DNA of 64,000 nt, taken from positions 372,001-436,000 of the forward strand of contig NZ_BMUF01000002.1 in assembly GCF_014650055.1 (NCBI RefSeq). The letters are read 5' to 3'. Under the pieces are notes generated by a model, which was given only the letters and a program-made list of their open reading frames with translations, made no database searches and was not told the DNA's origin. Positions 8,098 through 17,679 of the stretch are shown here, piece by piece. Positions within the stretch are counted from its first letter, which is position 1, and the number at the start of each line of letters is the position of its first letter. A program made the translations under genes and the position numbers. The stretch comes from Streptomyces malachitofuscus (GTDB lineage Bacteria > Actinomycetota > Actinomycetes > Streptomycetales > Streptomycetaceae).

Positions 8098-9450
8098 TCA
8101 CCGCTCTCCGGACGAACGCACCCTCGGGGCGCGCCGTCGCATCGTGTTCCATCTCCGGGGCCGCTGAGAACCCCCGATCCGCTTTTTACCAAAGCGGGGT
8201 TGCCGCATCGCAAGCGCCATCCGCGCAGCGGGGTCCTCACGCGCGAAGGCGATCAGCAACCCGATGGCGAACATGGTCGGCAGCAGGGCGGACCCTCCGT
8301 AGGAGAACAGCGGGAGCGGGACACCGGCGATCGGCAGCAGGCCGAGCACCGCACCGATGTTGATCACGGCCTGGGCCATGATCCAGGTGGTCACGCCTCC
8401 CGCGGCATACCTCACGAAGGGGTCCTCCGTGCGTCCGGCCACGCGGATACCCGCATAGCCTAGAGCCGCGAAGAGGGCGAGTACCGACAGCGTCCCCGCC
8501 AGGCCCAGTTCCTCACCGGTGACGGCGAAGATGAAGTCCGTGTGCGCTTCGGGCAGTTGGCCCCATTTCTCCACGCTTGCACCGAGCCCGGAACCGAAGA
8601 TGCCGCCGGAGGCGAGGGCGTAGATCCCGTGCACGGCCTGCCAGCAGTCCACCGGGCCCGACTGCGGTTCGGTGGCGCCGAGACAGGCGAGCCGGGCCAT
8701 GCGGTTGGGGCTGGTGCGGATGAGGATCGCACCGAGCAGCGCGGCGACGGACAGTACGCCGACGAACAGCCGCGTCGGTGCTCCGGCCAGCCAGAGCAGG
8801 CCGAACAGGACCGCGGTGAGGATGATCGCCGTCCCCATGTCGCCGCCCAGCATGATCAGCCCGAGCAGCATGAAGGCGGCCGGCACCAGCGGCACCAGCA
8901 TGTGCTTCCACTGGGTCAGCAGCCGCTTGTCCTGCTTGCGGGCCAGCAGATCGGCGCCCCACAGCACCAGCGCGAGCTTGCCGAACTCACTGGGCTGCAG
9001 CTGGAAGGAGCTGCCGAGGGCGATCCAGTTCTGGTTGCCGTTGACCGAGACTCCTATCCCCGGCACCTGCACCAGGGCCATCAGGAAGACGGCGCCCGCG
9101 AGGATGGGATAGGCCAGCGCACGGTGCAGCTTCACCGGCATCCGGGAGGCCACCAGCAGCAGCACGGCGCCGATCACGGCCGCCAGGAGCTGCTTGCGGA
9201 AGAAGTACGAGCCCGGCAGCGACATCTGCAGCGCCGTGATCTGGGAGGCCGAGTAGACCATCACCAGACCCAGCACGGTGATCAGCAGACTGCCGCCGAG
9301 GATGAGGTAGTAGGCGGTCAGCGGACGGTCCCAGGCCCTGCGCGCCCTGGTGACGAGGGTGCGCACGGGGTTCTCGCGCGGCGGGCCGGGGACGACGGGC
9401 CCCCGGGCGGCCCGCTGCACGGGCGGGCGGCCGGTACGGCTACCGGGCAT
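8098..9450 (-). CDS. ftsW: FtsW, SEDS-family septal peptidoglycan polymerase
   Basis: 450 residues, ATG start. After a Pro/Arg-rich cytoplasmic N-terminus (1-45) there are about ten membrane spans. SEDS motifs include GLVMVYSAS near residue 63 and, towards the C-terminus, GLLPIAGVPLPLFSYGGSALL. FtsW polymerises glycan strands from lipid II at the septum, with FtsI as the transpeptidase. The Arg/Lys-rich C-terminal tail is cytoplasmic. It is separated from murD by 83 bases. Confidence 0.96.
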   Translation of the reverse strand: MPGSRTGRPPVQRAARGPVVPGPPRENPVRTLVTRARRAWDRPLTAYYLILGGSLLITVLGLVMVYSASQITALQMSLPGSYFFRKQLLAAVIGAVLLLVASRMPVKLHRALAYPILAGAVFLMALVQVPGIGVSVNGNQNWIALGSSFQLQPSEFGKLALVLWGADLLARKQDKRLLTQWKHMLVPLVPAAFMLLGLIMLGGDMGTAIILTAVLFGLLWLAGAPTRLFVGVLSVAALLGAILIRTSPNRMARLACLGATEPQSGPVDCWQAVHGIYALASGGIFGSGLGASVEKWGQLPEAHTDFIFAVTGEELGLAGTLSVLALFAALGYAGIRVAGRTEDPFVRYAAGGVTTWIMAQAVINIGAVLGLLPIAGVPLPLFSYGGSALLPTMFAIGLLIAFAREDPAARMALAMRQPRFGKKRIGGSQRPRRWNTMRRRAPRVRSSGER

Positions 9451-9533
9451 CCCGGCCTCCGCCCCTTGCCGGCCTACAGGCTCTAGGGCCCACGCGTCCC
9501 TCCCAAGATCGCCCGGCGCCAGGCGGCCGGGGG

Positions 9534-10952
9534 TCAGGCGCCGAGCTCGCGCACCGCCTGTGCGAACGCGTCACCGCGCTTGTTGTAGTTGGCGAACATG
9601 TCCATCGAGGCGCAGGCGGGGGCCAGCAGTACCGTGTCGCCGGGCCGTGCGAGCCGCTTCGCCTCCTGGACAGCCTGGAGCATCGCCCCAGTGTCGGTCC
9701 GGTCGAGGTCGACGACGGGTACTTCCGGGGCGTGTCGCGCGAGGGCTTCGCGGATCAGGGCCCGGTCCCTGCCGATCAGCACGGCACCGCGCAGCCGCTT
9801 CGCCGAGTCCGCGACCAGCTCGTCGAAGGTGGCGCCCTTGGCGAGGCCGCCGGCGATCCACACGATCGACTCGTACGCGGCCAACGAGGCCCCGGCGGCG
9901 TGTGTGTTGGTCGCCTTGGAGTCGTCGACGTAGGCGACGCCGTCGAGATCGGCGACGTGCGCGATGCGGTGGGCGTCCGGGGTGAAGGCCCGCAGTCCGT
10001 CCCGTACGGCGCCCGCGGGCACCCCGTAGGCGCGCGCCAGGGCGGCGGCCGCAAGGGCGTTGGCGATGTTGTGCGGGGCCGGGGGCCTGACGTCGGAGAC
10101 CTCGGCGAGCTCCTGGGCGTTCTTGTGCCGGTTCTCGACGAAGGCTCGGTCGACCAGGAGGCCCTCCACGACGCCGAGTTGGGAGGGACCCGGGGTGCCC
10201 AGCGTGAAGCCGACGGCGCGGCAGCCCTCCTCGACGTCGGCCTCGCGGACCAGGTCCTCGGTGGCCTTGTCGGCCACGTTGTAGACGCAGGCGACGCGAT
10301 TGCCCTCGTAGACGCGGCCCTTGTCCTTGGCGTACGCCTCCATGGAGCCGTGCCAGTCCAGGTGGTCGGGGGCGAGGTTGAGCACCGCCGCGGAGTGGGC
10401 GCGCAGGGACGGCGCCCAGTGGAGCTGGTAGCTGGACAGCTCCACGGCGAGCACGTCGTACTCCTCCTCGCCGAGCACCGCGTCGAGGAGGGAGACGCCG
10501 ATGTTGCCGACGGCCGCGGTGCGCAGGCCGGCCGCCTTCAGGATGGAGGCGAGCATCTGAACGGTGGTGGTCTTGCCGTTGGTGCCGGTGACCGCGAGCC
10601 ACGGGGCCGCGCCGGGCTTCCTGAGCCGCCAGGCGAGTTCGACGTCGCCCCACACCGGCACCCCGGCCGCGTCCGCCGCCGCGAAGAGCGGCTTGTCCGG
10701 CTTCCAACCCGGGGCGGTGACGATCAGTTCGGTGCCGTCGGGCAGGGTGGCGCCGTCACCGAGGCGCACGGTGACGCCGAGCGCCTCCAGTTCCGCCGCC
10801 TGCTCCCGCGCGCGTGCGTCGTCGCCGTCGTTGACGACGGTCACCTTCGCGCCGAGCCCGCGCAGCACCTTGGCCGCCGGGACGCCGGAGACGCCGAGTC
10901 CGGCGACGGTGACGTTCTTCCCCTGCCAGTCGGTCACTTGTCCGCTGCCCAT
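9534..10952 (-). CDS. murD: MurD, UDP-MurNAc-L-alanine:D-glutamate ligase
   Basis: 472 residues from the ATG at 10952. A GTG at 10937, overlapping the mraY TGA as GTGA, gives 467 residues and may be the real start, because four other junctions in the cluster use the same coupled arrangement. N-domain NVTVAGLGVSGVPAA, ATP loop AVTGTNGKTTTVQM (about residue 118) and HLDWHGSMEAYAKDK in the central domain identify MurD. It adds D-Glu to the growing muropeptide in the cytoplasm. Confidence 0.95.
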   Translation of the reverse strand: MGSGQVTDWQGKNVTVAGLGVSGVPAAKVLRGLGAKVTVVNDGDDARAREQAAELEALGVTVRLGDGATLPDGTELIVTAPGWKPDKPLFAAADAAGVPVWGDVELAWRLRKPGAAPWLAVTGTNGKTTTVQMLASILKAAGLRTAAVGNIGVSLLDAVLGEEEYDVLAVELSSYQLHWAPSLRAHSAAVLNLAPDHLDWHGSMEAYAKDKGRVYEGNRVACVYNVADKATEDLVREADVEEGCRAVGFTLGTPGPSQLGVVEGLLVDRAFVENRHKNAQELAEVSDVRPPAPHNIANALAAAALARAYGVPAGAVRDGLRAFTPDAHRIAHVADLDGVAYVDDSKATNTHAAGASLAAYESIVWIAGGLAKGATFDELVADSAKRLRGAVLIGRDRALIREALARHAPEVPVVDLDRTDTGAMLQAVQEAKRLARPGDTVLLAPACASMDMFANYNKRGDAFAQAVRELGA

Positions 10953-12007
10953 CCCGCGTAGAAGAGGCCCAGTCCGACGATCACACAGATGCCCTGGATG
11001 ATCCAGAAGCGGACCACCACAAGGACTTCGGACCAGCCTTTGAGTTCGAAGTGGTGCTGGAGCGGCGCCATCCGGAAGACCCGCTTCCCGGTGAGCCGGA
11101 ACGAGCCGACCTGGATGACCACCGACATGGTGATGAGGACGAACAGACCGCCGAGGATCGCCAGCAGCAGCTCGGTGCGGGAGCAGATCGCGAGACCCGC
11201 GAGCACACCGCCGAGCGCCAGCGAACCGGTGTCACCCATGAAGATCTTGGCGGGCGAGGTGTTCCACCAGAGGAAGCCCAGGCAGCTGCCCATCAGCGCG
11301 GCGGAGACCACCGCCAGGTCGAGCGGGTCACGGACCTCGTAACAGGCGCCCGGGTTGGTCAGGGTCCCCGCGTTGGCGCAGGACTCCTGCCACTGCCAGA
11401 CGCCGATGAACGTGTAGGCGCCGAAGACCAGGACGGAGGCACCGGTGGCGAGGCCGTCGAGACCGTCGGTGAGGTTCACGCCGTTCGACATCGCGAGGAT
11501 CATGAACAGCGCCCAGACCACGAACAGCACCGGGCCGATGGTCCAGCCGAAGTCCGTGATGAACGACAGCTTGGTGGAGGCCGGGGTGTTGCCGCGGGAG
11601 TCCGCGAACTGCAGCGAGAGCACCGCGAAGGCGATACCGCCGAGAAGCTGTCCGGCCATCTTCGCCTTGGCCCGCAGACCCAGCGAACGCCGCTTGACGA
11701 TCTTGATGTAGTCGTCGAGGAAGCCGACCAGGCCCATGCCGACCATCAGGCCGAGCACCAGCACACCGGAGTAGGTCGGCGACTTGCCGGTGATGAGCTT
11801 CGACAGGAAGTAAGCGGCGACCGTCGCCAGGATGAAGGCGATACCGCCCATCGTCGGCGTACCGCGCTTGCTGGCGTGCTCGCGCGGGCCGTCGTCGCGG
11901 ATGTACTGCCCGTACCCCTTGCGGGCGAGCAGCTTGATCAGCAGCGGGGTGCCGACCAGCGTCAGGAAGAGGCCAATGACTCCTGAGAACAGGATCTGAT
12001 TCATCAT
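10934..12007 (-). CDS. mraY: MraY, phospho-MurNAc-pentapeptide translocase
   Basis: 357 residues with about ten membrane spans. The ATG overlaps the murF stop (ATGA); a second ATG follows immediately. Catalytic signatures: RDDGPREHASKRGTPTMGG, the Asp-containing FLDDYIKI loop, NLTDGLDGLATG, and MAPLQHHFELKGW near the C-terminus. MraY attaches the muropeptide to undecaprenyl phosphate, forming lipid I. The insertion around residues 213-228, with CANAGTLTNPGACYEV, is typical of actinobacterial MraY. Confidence 0.97.
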   Translation of the reverse strand: MMNQILFSGVIGLFLTLVGTPLLIKLLARKGYGQYIRDDGPREHASKRGTPTMGGIAFILATVAAYFLSKLITGKSPTYSGVLVLGLMVGMGLVGFLDDYIKIVKRRSLGLRAKAKMAGQLLGGIAFAVLSLQFADSRGNTPASTKLSFITDFGWTIGPVLFVVWALFMILAMSNGVNLTDGLDGLATGASVLVFGAYTFIGVWQWQESCANAGTLTNPGACYEVRDPLDLAVVSAALMGSCLGFLWWNTSPAKIFMGDTGSLALGGVLAGLAICSRTELLLAILGGLFVLITMSVVIQVGSFRLTGKRVFRMAPLQHHFELKGWSEVLVVVRFWIIQGICVIVGLGLFYAGWAADK

Positions 12008-13419
12008 CGGGCTGCGACCTCGCCCTCGGCACCGGTCTCGAGCAGCGCCTGCGCCACGCTCTCGAGTCCGACCGAACGGGACGCCTTCACGAGAACGACG
12101 TCTCCCGGGCGCAATTGGCTGCGCAACAGGTCGACCGCCGCCTGTGCGTCGGACACGTGCACCGACTCCTCACCCCACGAACCCTCGTTATATGCGCCCA
12201 GTTGCAGCCAGGCGGCTTCCCTGCCCCCGACCGCGACGAGCTTGCTGACGTTGAGCCGGACGGCGAGCCGTCCGACCGCGTCGTGCTCGGCGAGCGCCTC
12301 GTCCCCGAGCTCGGCCATCTTGCCGAGCACCGCCCACGTACGACGCCCCTTGCCCATGGCCACCAGCGCGCGCAGCGCGGCCTTCATGGACTCGGGGTTC
12401 GCGTTGTAGGCGTCGTTGACGACCGTCACGCCGTCCGGGCGCTCGGTGACCTCCATCCGCCAGCGGGAGAGGGAGCCCGCCTCGGAGAGCGCGCGGGCGA
12501 TCTCGTCTGCGGACATGCCCAACTCGTGGGCGACGGCGGCCGCGGCGAGCGCGTTCGACACGTGATGCTCACCGTACAGGCGCATGGTCACATCGGATGC
12601 ACCGGAGGGTGTGTGAAGCCTGAAGGAGGGCTGTCCGCTGTCCGTGAGTCGCACGTTCTCGGCCCGAACGTCCGCTTCGTCGGACTCTCCGAAAAGGATC
12701 ACCTTCGCCTTCGTACGGGCGGCCATGGCCCTTACGAGGGGGTCGTCCGCGTTGAGGATCGCGGCGCCCCCCTCCTCGGCCGGGGGCAGGGCCTCGACCA
12801 GTTCGCCCTTGGCCTCGGCGATCTGCTCCCGGCCGCCGAACTCCCCGATGTGGGCGGAGCCGACGTTCAGCACCAGGCCGACCCTCGGCGGGGTCAGACC
12901 GGTGAGGTACCGGATATGGCCGATTCCGCGCGCTCCCATCTCCAGCACGAGGAACTTCGTCTCCTCGGTGGCGGTGAGCGCGGTGAGCGGCAGCCCGATC
13001 TCGTTGTTGAGCGAGCCGGGGGTGAACACGGTCGGCGCCTTGCTCCGCAGCACCTGGGCGATCAGGTCCTTGGTACTGGTCTTGCCGGCCGATCCGGTCA
13101 GCGCGACGAGGGTGGCGCCGAGCCGGCCGACGACATGCCGGGCGAGGGCCCCGAGCGCGGCCTGGACGTCCTCCACGACGATCGCGGGCACGCCGACAGG
13201 GCGGGAGGCCAGCACGGCGGCCGCTCCCGCCTCGACGACCGCGGCCGCGTAGTCGTGTCCGTCCACGCGCTCGCCGACGAAGGCGACGAACAGGCTGCCG
13301 GGGCCCGCCTCCCGCGAGTCCCGGACCACCGGCCCGGTGACCTGCACGGACGGGTCCGGTATGTCGTGCGTCTGCCCGCCGACGACTTCTGCGATCTCGG
13401 CGAGGGAGAGGGCGATCAC
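12004..13419 (-). CDS. murF: MurF, UDP-MurNAc-tripeptide:D-Ala-D-Ala ligase
   Basis: 471 residues from GTG at 13419, preceded by CAGGGA. An upstream ATG in frame would add 31 residues that lie inside murE and are unlike the family. ATP loop ALTGSAGKTSTKD (about residue 110), the VLEMGARGIGHI segment and VVNDAYNANPESM near residue 335 are MurF motifs. It adds D-Ala-D-Ala, completing the UDP-linked pentapeptide. It follows murE after 4 bases. Confidence 0.96.
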   Translation of the reverse strand: MIALSLAEIAEVVGGQTHDIPDPSVQVTGPVVRDSREAGPGSLFVAFVGERVDGHDYAAAVVEAGAAAVLASRPVGVPAIVVEDVQAALGALARHVVGRLGATLVALTGSAGKTSTKDLIAQVLRSKAPTVFTPGSLNNEIGLPLTALTATEETKFLVLEMGARGIGHIRYLTGLTPPRVGLVLNVGSAHIGEFGGREQIAEAKGELVEALPPAEEGGAAILNADDPLVRAMAARTKAKVILFGESDEADVRAENVRLTDSGQPSFRLHTPSGASDVTMRLYGEHHVSNALAAAAVAHELGMSADEIARALSEAGSLSRWRMEVTERPDGVTVVNDAYNANPESMKAALRALVAMGKGRRTWAVLGKMAELGDEALAEHDAVGRLAVRLNVSKLVAVGGREAAWLQLGAYNEGSWGEESVHVSDAQAAVDLLRSQLRPGDVVLVKASRSVGLESVAQALLETGAEGEVAAR

Positions 13420-13423
13420 AAGT

Positions 13424-15079
13424 TCATCCCTGGGTCTTCTTGATGGCTTCGCGAAGCACCTGGCGGTCGTCGAAGGGACGCACCACCCCGGCGATGTCCT
13501 GTCCCTGCTCATGGCCCTTGCCCGCGACCAGCACCGTGTCGCCGGGCTCGGCCCGGGCGACGGCGGCGGCGATCGCGGCGGCCCGGTCCTCGAAGACCTG
13601 CACCTCGCCGCGCTCGTGGGCGGGCACGGAGGCCGCGCCCTGGAGCATGGTGGCCAGAATCGCCAGGGGGTCCTCGGAGCGGGGGTTGTCGGAGGTCAGT
13701 ACGGCGGTGTCGGCGAGCCGCGCGACGGCGGCGCCCATGGGCTCCCGCTTGGTCGTGTCACGGTCTCCGCCGCAGCCGAGCACGACGTGCACCCGGCCCT
13801 CGGTGACCTTGCGCAGGGCGCGCAGCACCGACTCCACGGCGTCCGTCTTGTGGGCGTAGTCCACGACCGCCAGGTACGGCTGGCCCACGTCGACGCGCTC
13901 CAGGCGGCCGGGCACGCCCGGCACGGCGGCCACGCCGTCGGCGGCGGCCTGCGGGTCGAGGCCGGCGGCGGCGAGGGCGACGACCGCGGCGAGGGTGTTG
14001 GCCACGTTGAAGGGGCCCGGCAGCGGCGAGCGGGCGGTGATCCGCTCGTCCTTGGGACCGACCACGGTGAACGTCGAGTCCATCGGGCCGACCTCGACGT
14101 CCTCGGCACGCCAGTCGGCGTCGGGGTGCCCCTCGGCGGAGTAGGTGACGACCGGGACGCCGGCCTCCTTGGCGAGGCGGCGGCCGTACTCGTCGTCCAC
14201 GTTGACCACACCGAGCCTGCTGCGGGCGGGCGTGAACAACTGCGCCTTGGCCTGGAAGTAGTCCTCCATCCCGGAGTGGAACTCCATGTGCTCCGGGCTG
14301 AGGTTGGTGAAGACGGCGATGTCGAAGACACAGCCGTCGACCCGCCCGAGGACCAGGGCGTGGCTGGAGACCTCCATGGCGACCGCGTCGGTGCCGCGCT
14401 CGCGCATGACGGCGAACAGCGCCTGGAGGTCGGTGGCCTCGGGCGTGGTGCGTTCGGACTTGATGCGCTCGTCGCCGATGCGCATCTCCACGGTGCCGAT
14501 CAGACCGGTGCTCCGGACGGTCTTCAGGCCGCCCTCGACCAGATAGGCGGTGGTGGTCTTGCCCGAGGTGCCGGTGATGCCGATCTGGAGCAGATCGCGG
14601 CCCGGGTGGCCGTAGATGGTGGCGGCCAGCTCGCCCATGCGCGCGCGGGGGTCGTCCACCACCAGCGCGGGCAGGCCGGTGCGGGCGACGCGCTCGACGC
14701 CGGACGGGTCGGTCAGCACGGCGACCGCGCCGAGGCCGGCGGCCTGGGTGACGAAGTCGGCGCCGTGGGCGCGGGCGCCGGGGAGGGCCGCGTACAGGTC
14801 GCCCGGGCGGACGGCGCGCGAGTCGTGGGTGATGCCCGTGACCTCGGCGGTCCGTTCCGGCGCGGGGGTACCCAGCTGACCGGCGAGTTCCGCGAGGGGT
14901 GTGGCGGAGACCTGAACCGGCCGGGGCGGTCCCGGATATGTCACGGGGTGGCCCTTCTGGGTGGATTGGGACTGATCAGCGTGTGGCACGGCGGTGAGCG
15001 TACCGGGCCCACCGGCAGGTGAGCCAAGCGAGGTGCGGGAGGTGCTCTGGTTCCCGGGGTCGGGGGTGATCGTTGTCAC
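13424..15079 (-). CDS. murE: MurE, diaminopimelate-adding muropeptide ligase
   Basis: 551 residues from GTG at 15079 (AGGAA 7 bases upstream). A second GTG at 14944 (AAGGG upstream) would give 506 residues, nearer the usual MurE length. The extra 45 residues are Ser/Pro/Gly-rich, so the start is open. ITGTSGKTTTAYLVEGG is the ATP loop. TTPEATDLQ and the DNPR motif of diaminopimelate-type MurE (TSDNPRSEDP) are present. Streptomycete walls contain LL-diaminopimelate, the expected third residue. It lies 35 bases downstream of ftsI. Confidence 0.94.
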   Translation of the reverse strand: MTTITPDPGNQSTSRTSLGSPAGGPGTLTAVPHADQSQSTQKGHPVTYPGPPRPVQVSATPLAELAGQLGTPAPERTAEVTGITHDSRAVRPGDLYAALPGARAHGADFVTQAAGLGAVAVLTDPSGVERVARTGLPALVVDDPRARMGELAATIYGHPGRDLLQIGITGTSGKTTTAYLVEGGLKTVRSTGLIGTVEMRIGDERIKSERTTPEATDLQALFAVMRERGTDAVAMEVSSHALVLGRVDGCVFDIAVFTNLSPEHMEFHSGMEDYFQAKAQLFTPARSRLGVVNVDDEYGRRLAKEAGVPVVTYSAEGHPDADWRAEDVEVGPMDSTFTVVGPKDERITARSPLPGPFNVANTLAAVVALAAAGLDPQAAADGVAAVPGVPGRLERVDVGQPYLAVVDYAHKTDAVESVLRALRKVTEGRVHVVLGCGGDRDTTKREPMGAAVARLADTAVLTSDNPRSEDPLAILATMLQGAASVPAHERGEVQVFEDRAAAIAAAVARAEPGDTVLVAGKGHEQGQDIAGVVRPFDDRQVLREAIKKTQG

Positions 15080-15114
15080 GAGGTGGTTCCTGGTGGCTCG
15101 GTGCTCGGTACGGG

Positions 15115-17082
15115 TCAGGGCTTGAAGGTGACCGGGAGGTCGGCGGGGGCGGCGCCGGTGGGCGGCACCTGGAGTGTCTTCAGGGCGAACGCCATGACCT
15201 GCTTGTACACCGGGCCGCAGATCTGGCCGCCGAAGTAGCTGCCCTCGGTGGCGTTCTGGATGACGCAGTAGACGGTGATCCTGGGCTTGTCGGCGGGCGC
15301 GAACCCGGCGAAGGACGAGGTGTAGCCGTGGTACTTGCCGGTGGCCGGATCCACGCGGTTCGCCGTACCGGTCTTCCCCGCGACCCGGTAGCCCGGGATG
15401 CGCGCCTTGGTGCCGGTGCCTTCCTCGTCGTCCACGACCGACTCCAGCATCCGGGCGAGCGTCTTCGCCGTCTTCTCGCTGACGACCCGGGTCTCCTTGG
15501 GCTTCGGTGCGGGGGTGAAGCGTCCGTCGGGCCCCTTGGAGCCGCGGACGAGGGTGGGTTCGACGCGGACGCCGCCGTTGGCGATGGTCGAGTAGACGGA
15601 GGCGGCCTGCATGGCGTTGATGGAGACGCCCTGGCCGAAAGGAATCGTGTACTGCTGCGAGGTGGACCACGCGCCGGGCGGGGCGAGGATGCCCTTGGTC
15701 TCGCCGGGGAAGCCCAGTCCGGTGTGGCTGCCGAGGCCGAACTTGCGCAGGTAGTCGTACAGCACCTTGTTGGCCTGGGACTGGGTCCTGCCCAGCTGGC
15801 CGGTGGCGAGGATGGTGCCGATGTTGCTGGACTTGGCGAGCACGCCGTTGAGCGTGAGGTACCACGTCGGGTGGTCGATGTCGTCCTTGAAGAGCCGGTC
15901 GCCGCGGTGCAGCCGGTTGGGCACGACCACATGGGTCCCCGGCGTGGCGACGTTCTCCTCGAGGACGGCGGCCATGGAGAGGACCTTGGCCGTGGAGCCG
16001 GGTTCGAAGGCGTCCTGGACGGCCGCGTTGCCGAGCGCCTTCGGATCGGCCTCGGAGAGGTTGTTGGGGTCGAACCCGGGCGCGTTGGCCATCGCGAGGA
16101 CCTCGCCGGTGCGGGTGTCCTGGACGATGACGTAGCCGCGGTCGGCCGCGGACTCCCTCACCTGCTTGCTGATCGCGTTCTGGGCGGCCCACTGGATGTC
16201 ACGGTGGATGGTGAGCTCGACGTCGCTGCCGGGCACGGCCGGGGTCTCGGTGGAGCCCGCGGTCGGGACCAGACGGCCGCCGGACTGGGCGTAGCGGATC
16301 TTGCCGTCCTCACCGGCCAGCCGCTTGTCCAGCTGGAGCTCGATGCCGCCGGCGCCCTTGCCCGCGGCGTTGACCCAGCCCAGTATCCCGGCGGCGAGTT
16401 CGTTGTTGGGGTACACCCGCTTGCTGGTGGGCACGGAGAAGACGCCGGCCAGGACGTTGGCGGTGGAGTCGTCGCTCTCCGCCTTCTTCGCGAGGCCGGC
16501 CTTCAGGTCCTTGATCTGCTTCCAGACCTGCGGGGTCTGGCGGCCGGCCAGCTTGACGTAGCGCAGTGTCCTGTTCTCCGGCCGGAGCTTCCTGACCAGG
16601 TCGTCCTGGTCCTCGCCGAGGATCGGCGCGAGGAGGGCGGCGGCCTGCTCGGGACCGTCGGCGACCTCCAGTTCGTCCGGGGTGAACATCGTCGGGTCGG
16701 CGGTGATGTCGTAGGCGTCCTCGCTGGTCGCAAGGGCCACGCCGTGGCGGTCGGTGATCTCCCCGCGTTCCGCGGCCAGCACCTGGCCGACGTAGCGGTT
16801 CTGCTCGGCCTTGCCCGCGTAGGTGCTCGCGTCGACGGCCTGCACCTGGAACAGGCGTACGACGAAGGCGAGCAGGACCAGGGTCAGGGCGACACCGATC
16901 AGGCGCAGCCGGGGCCGGTGGCTGCCCAGGCGGATGACCTTGGGCGCCGCGGGACGGGGTCCGGCGGGCCTGCGGGCCGGGCGGGCGCCGGGTCCCGGGC
17001 GCCGGGCGGCGCCCTGCCGGGCGGGCCGGGCGGGTCCGGGCACCCGGCGGCGGGGCGGTTCCCTGTCGGACACTTCCGTCAC
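15115..17082 (-). CDS. ftsI: FtsI (PBP3), septal peptidoglycan transpeptidase
   Basis: 655 residues; the GTG start overlaps the ftsL stop (GTGA). An Arg/Pro-rich cytoplasmic tail (1-57) is followed by a single span (about 60-80). The PBP dimerisation domain comes next, then the transpeptidase with the three active-site motifs: STAK (serine near 358), SSN (near 417) and KTGT (near 571). It cross-links septal peptidoglycan together with FtsW and is a beta-lactam target. No PASTA domain is present at the C-terminus, which ends PADLPVTFKP. Confidence 0.96.
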   Translation of the reverse strand: MTEVSDREPPRRRVPGPARPARQGAARRPGPGARPARRPAGPRPAAPKVIRLGSHRPRLRLIGVALTLVLLAFVVRLFQVQAVDASTYAGKAEQNRYVGQVLAAERGEITDRHGVALATSEDAYDITADPTMFTPDELEVADGPEQAAALLAPILGEDQDDLVRKLRPENRTLRYVKLAGRQTPQVWKQIKDLKAGLAKKAESDDSTANVLAGVFSVPTSKRVYPNNELAAGILGWVNAAGKGAGGIELQLDKRLAGEDGKIRYAQSGGRLVPTAGSTETPAVPGSDVELTIHRDIQWAAQNAISKQVRESAADRGYVIVQDTRTGEVLAMANAPGFDPNNLSEADPKALGNAAVQDAFEPGSTAKVLSMAAVLEENVATPGTHVVVPNRLHRGDRLFKDDIDHPTWYLTLNGVLAKSSNIGTILATGQLGRTQSQANKVLYDYLRKFGLGSHTGLGFPGETKGILAPPGAWSTSQQYTIPFGQGVSINAMQAASVYSTIANGGVRVEPTLVRGSKGPDGRFTPAPKPKETRVVSEKTAKTLARMLESVVDDEEGTGTKARIPGYRVAGKTGTANRVDPATGKYHGYTSSFAGFAPADKPRITVYCVIQNATEGSYFGGQICGPVYKQVMAFALKTLQVPPTGAAPADLPVTFKP

Positions 17083-17576
17083 CTGCCGGGGGTCGATGAG
17101 GAGGGGGTGGGACGGGGGCTCGGCGCCGAGGCGGGCGGCGGGACCGTCGCGGTGGCCAGGGCCTCGGGGGCGAGGACCAGGGGGGCGCGGGCCGCGGAGG
17201 CGGCGCTGGGGACGCCCTTGACCTTGCCGTCGGGGCCGAGGAAGGCGGGGTCGCCGCCGGGCACCATGCCGAGTTCGCGGGCGCGGCGCTGGAGGGCGTC
17301 GGGCGCGGAGTAGGCGTCGATGTCCCGTTGCAGGGCCTGTTCCTCGTCGGTGAGGTTCTTGGTCTCCCGCTTGAGGTCGTCGAGCTGGAAGGCGCCCTCG
17401 CTGAGCGCGGAGTTCAGCACCAGGAGGCCGATCAGGCCGCCGCCGAGGAGCAGGACGACGAGGAGGACGAACGGAGTGCGTGCCGCCTGGGCGCGTCCGG
17501 TGGGCAGGAGCTGCGCGAGCCGGGCCGCCCTCCCCTTCAGCTCAGGTCGCCCCTTCAGTTCGGGTTTCCTACTCAC
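17079..17576 (-). CDS. ftsL: FtsL, divisome bitopic protein
   Basis: 165 residues, GTG start with AGGGGAG upstream. A basic cytoplasmic region (1-34) is followed by one span (about 35-55) and a short extracellular coiled coil (about 62-100, with LDDLKRETKNLTDEEQALQ). The tail is Ala/Pro/Ser-rich. Position between rsmH and ftsI, together with this layout, identifies FtsL, although the family is poorly conserved. It is translationally coupled to ftsI. Confidence 0.9.
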   Translation of the reverse strand: MSRKPELKGRPELKGRAARLAQLLPTGRAQAARTPFVLLVVLLLGGGLIGLLVLNSALSEGAFQLDDLKRETKNLTDEEQALQRDIDAYSAPDALQRRARELGMVPGGDPAFLGPDGKVKGVPSAASAARAPLVLAPEALATATVPPPASAPSPRPTPSSSTPGR

Positions 17577-17679
17577 TCACGCTCCCCTGAGTTCGCTTGT
17601 CCCACCCGTACGCCGCCCGGCCCGTCACCCGCCGCCCGCGCGGCCGGTGCCTCACCGTCCGGGTCTCACCGCCCGCACC

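Noticed and set aside
13424-16192. A 922-codon frame that fuses part of the ftsI region to murE
   Set aside because: The part upstream of about 15079 is a shifted-frame reading of ftsI with Arg/Gly/Pro-rich sequence; MurE similarity begins only after the GTG starts at 15079 and 14944.
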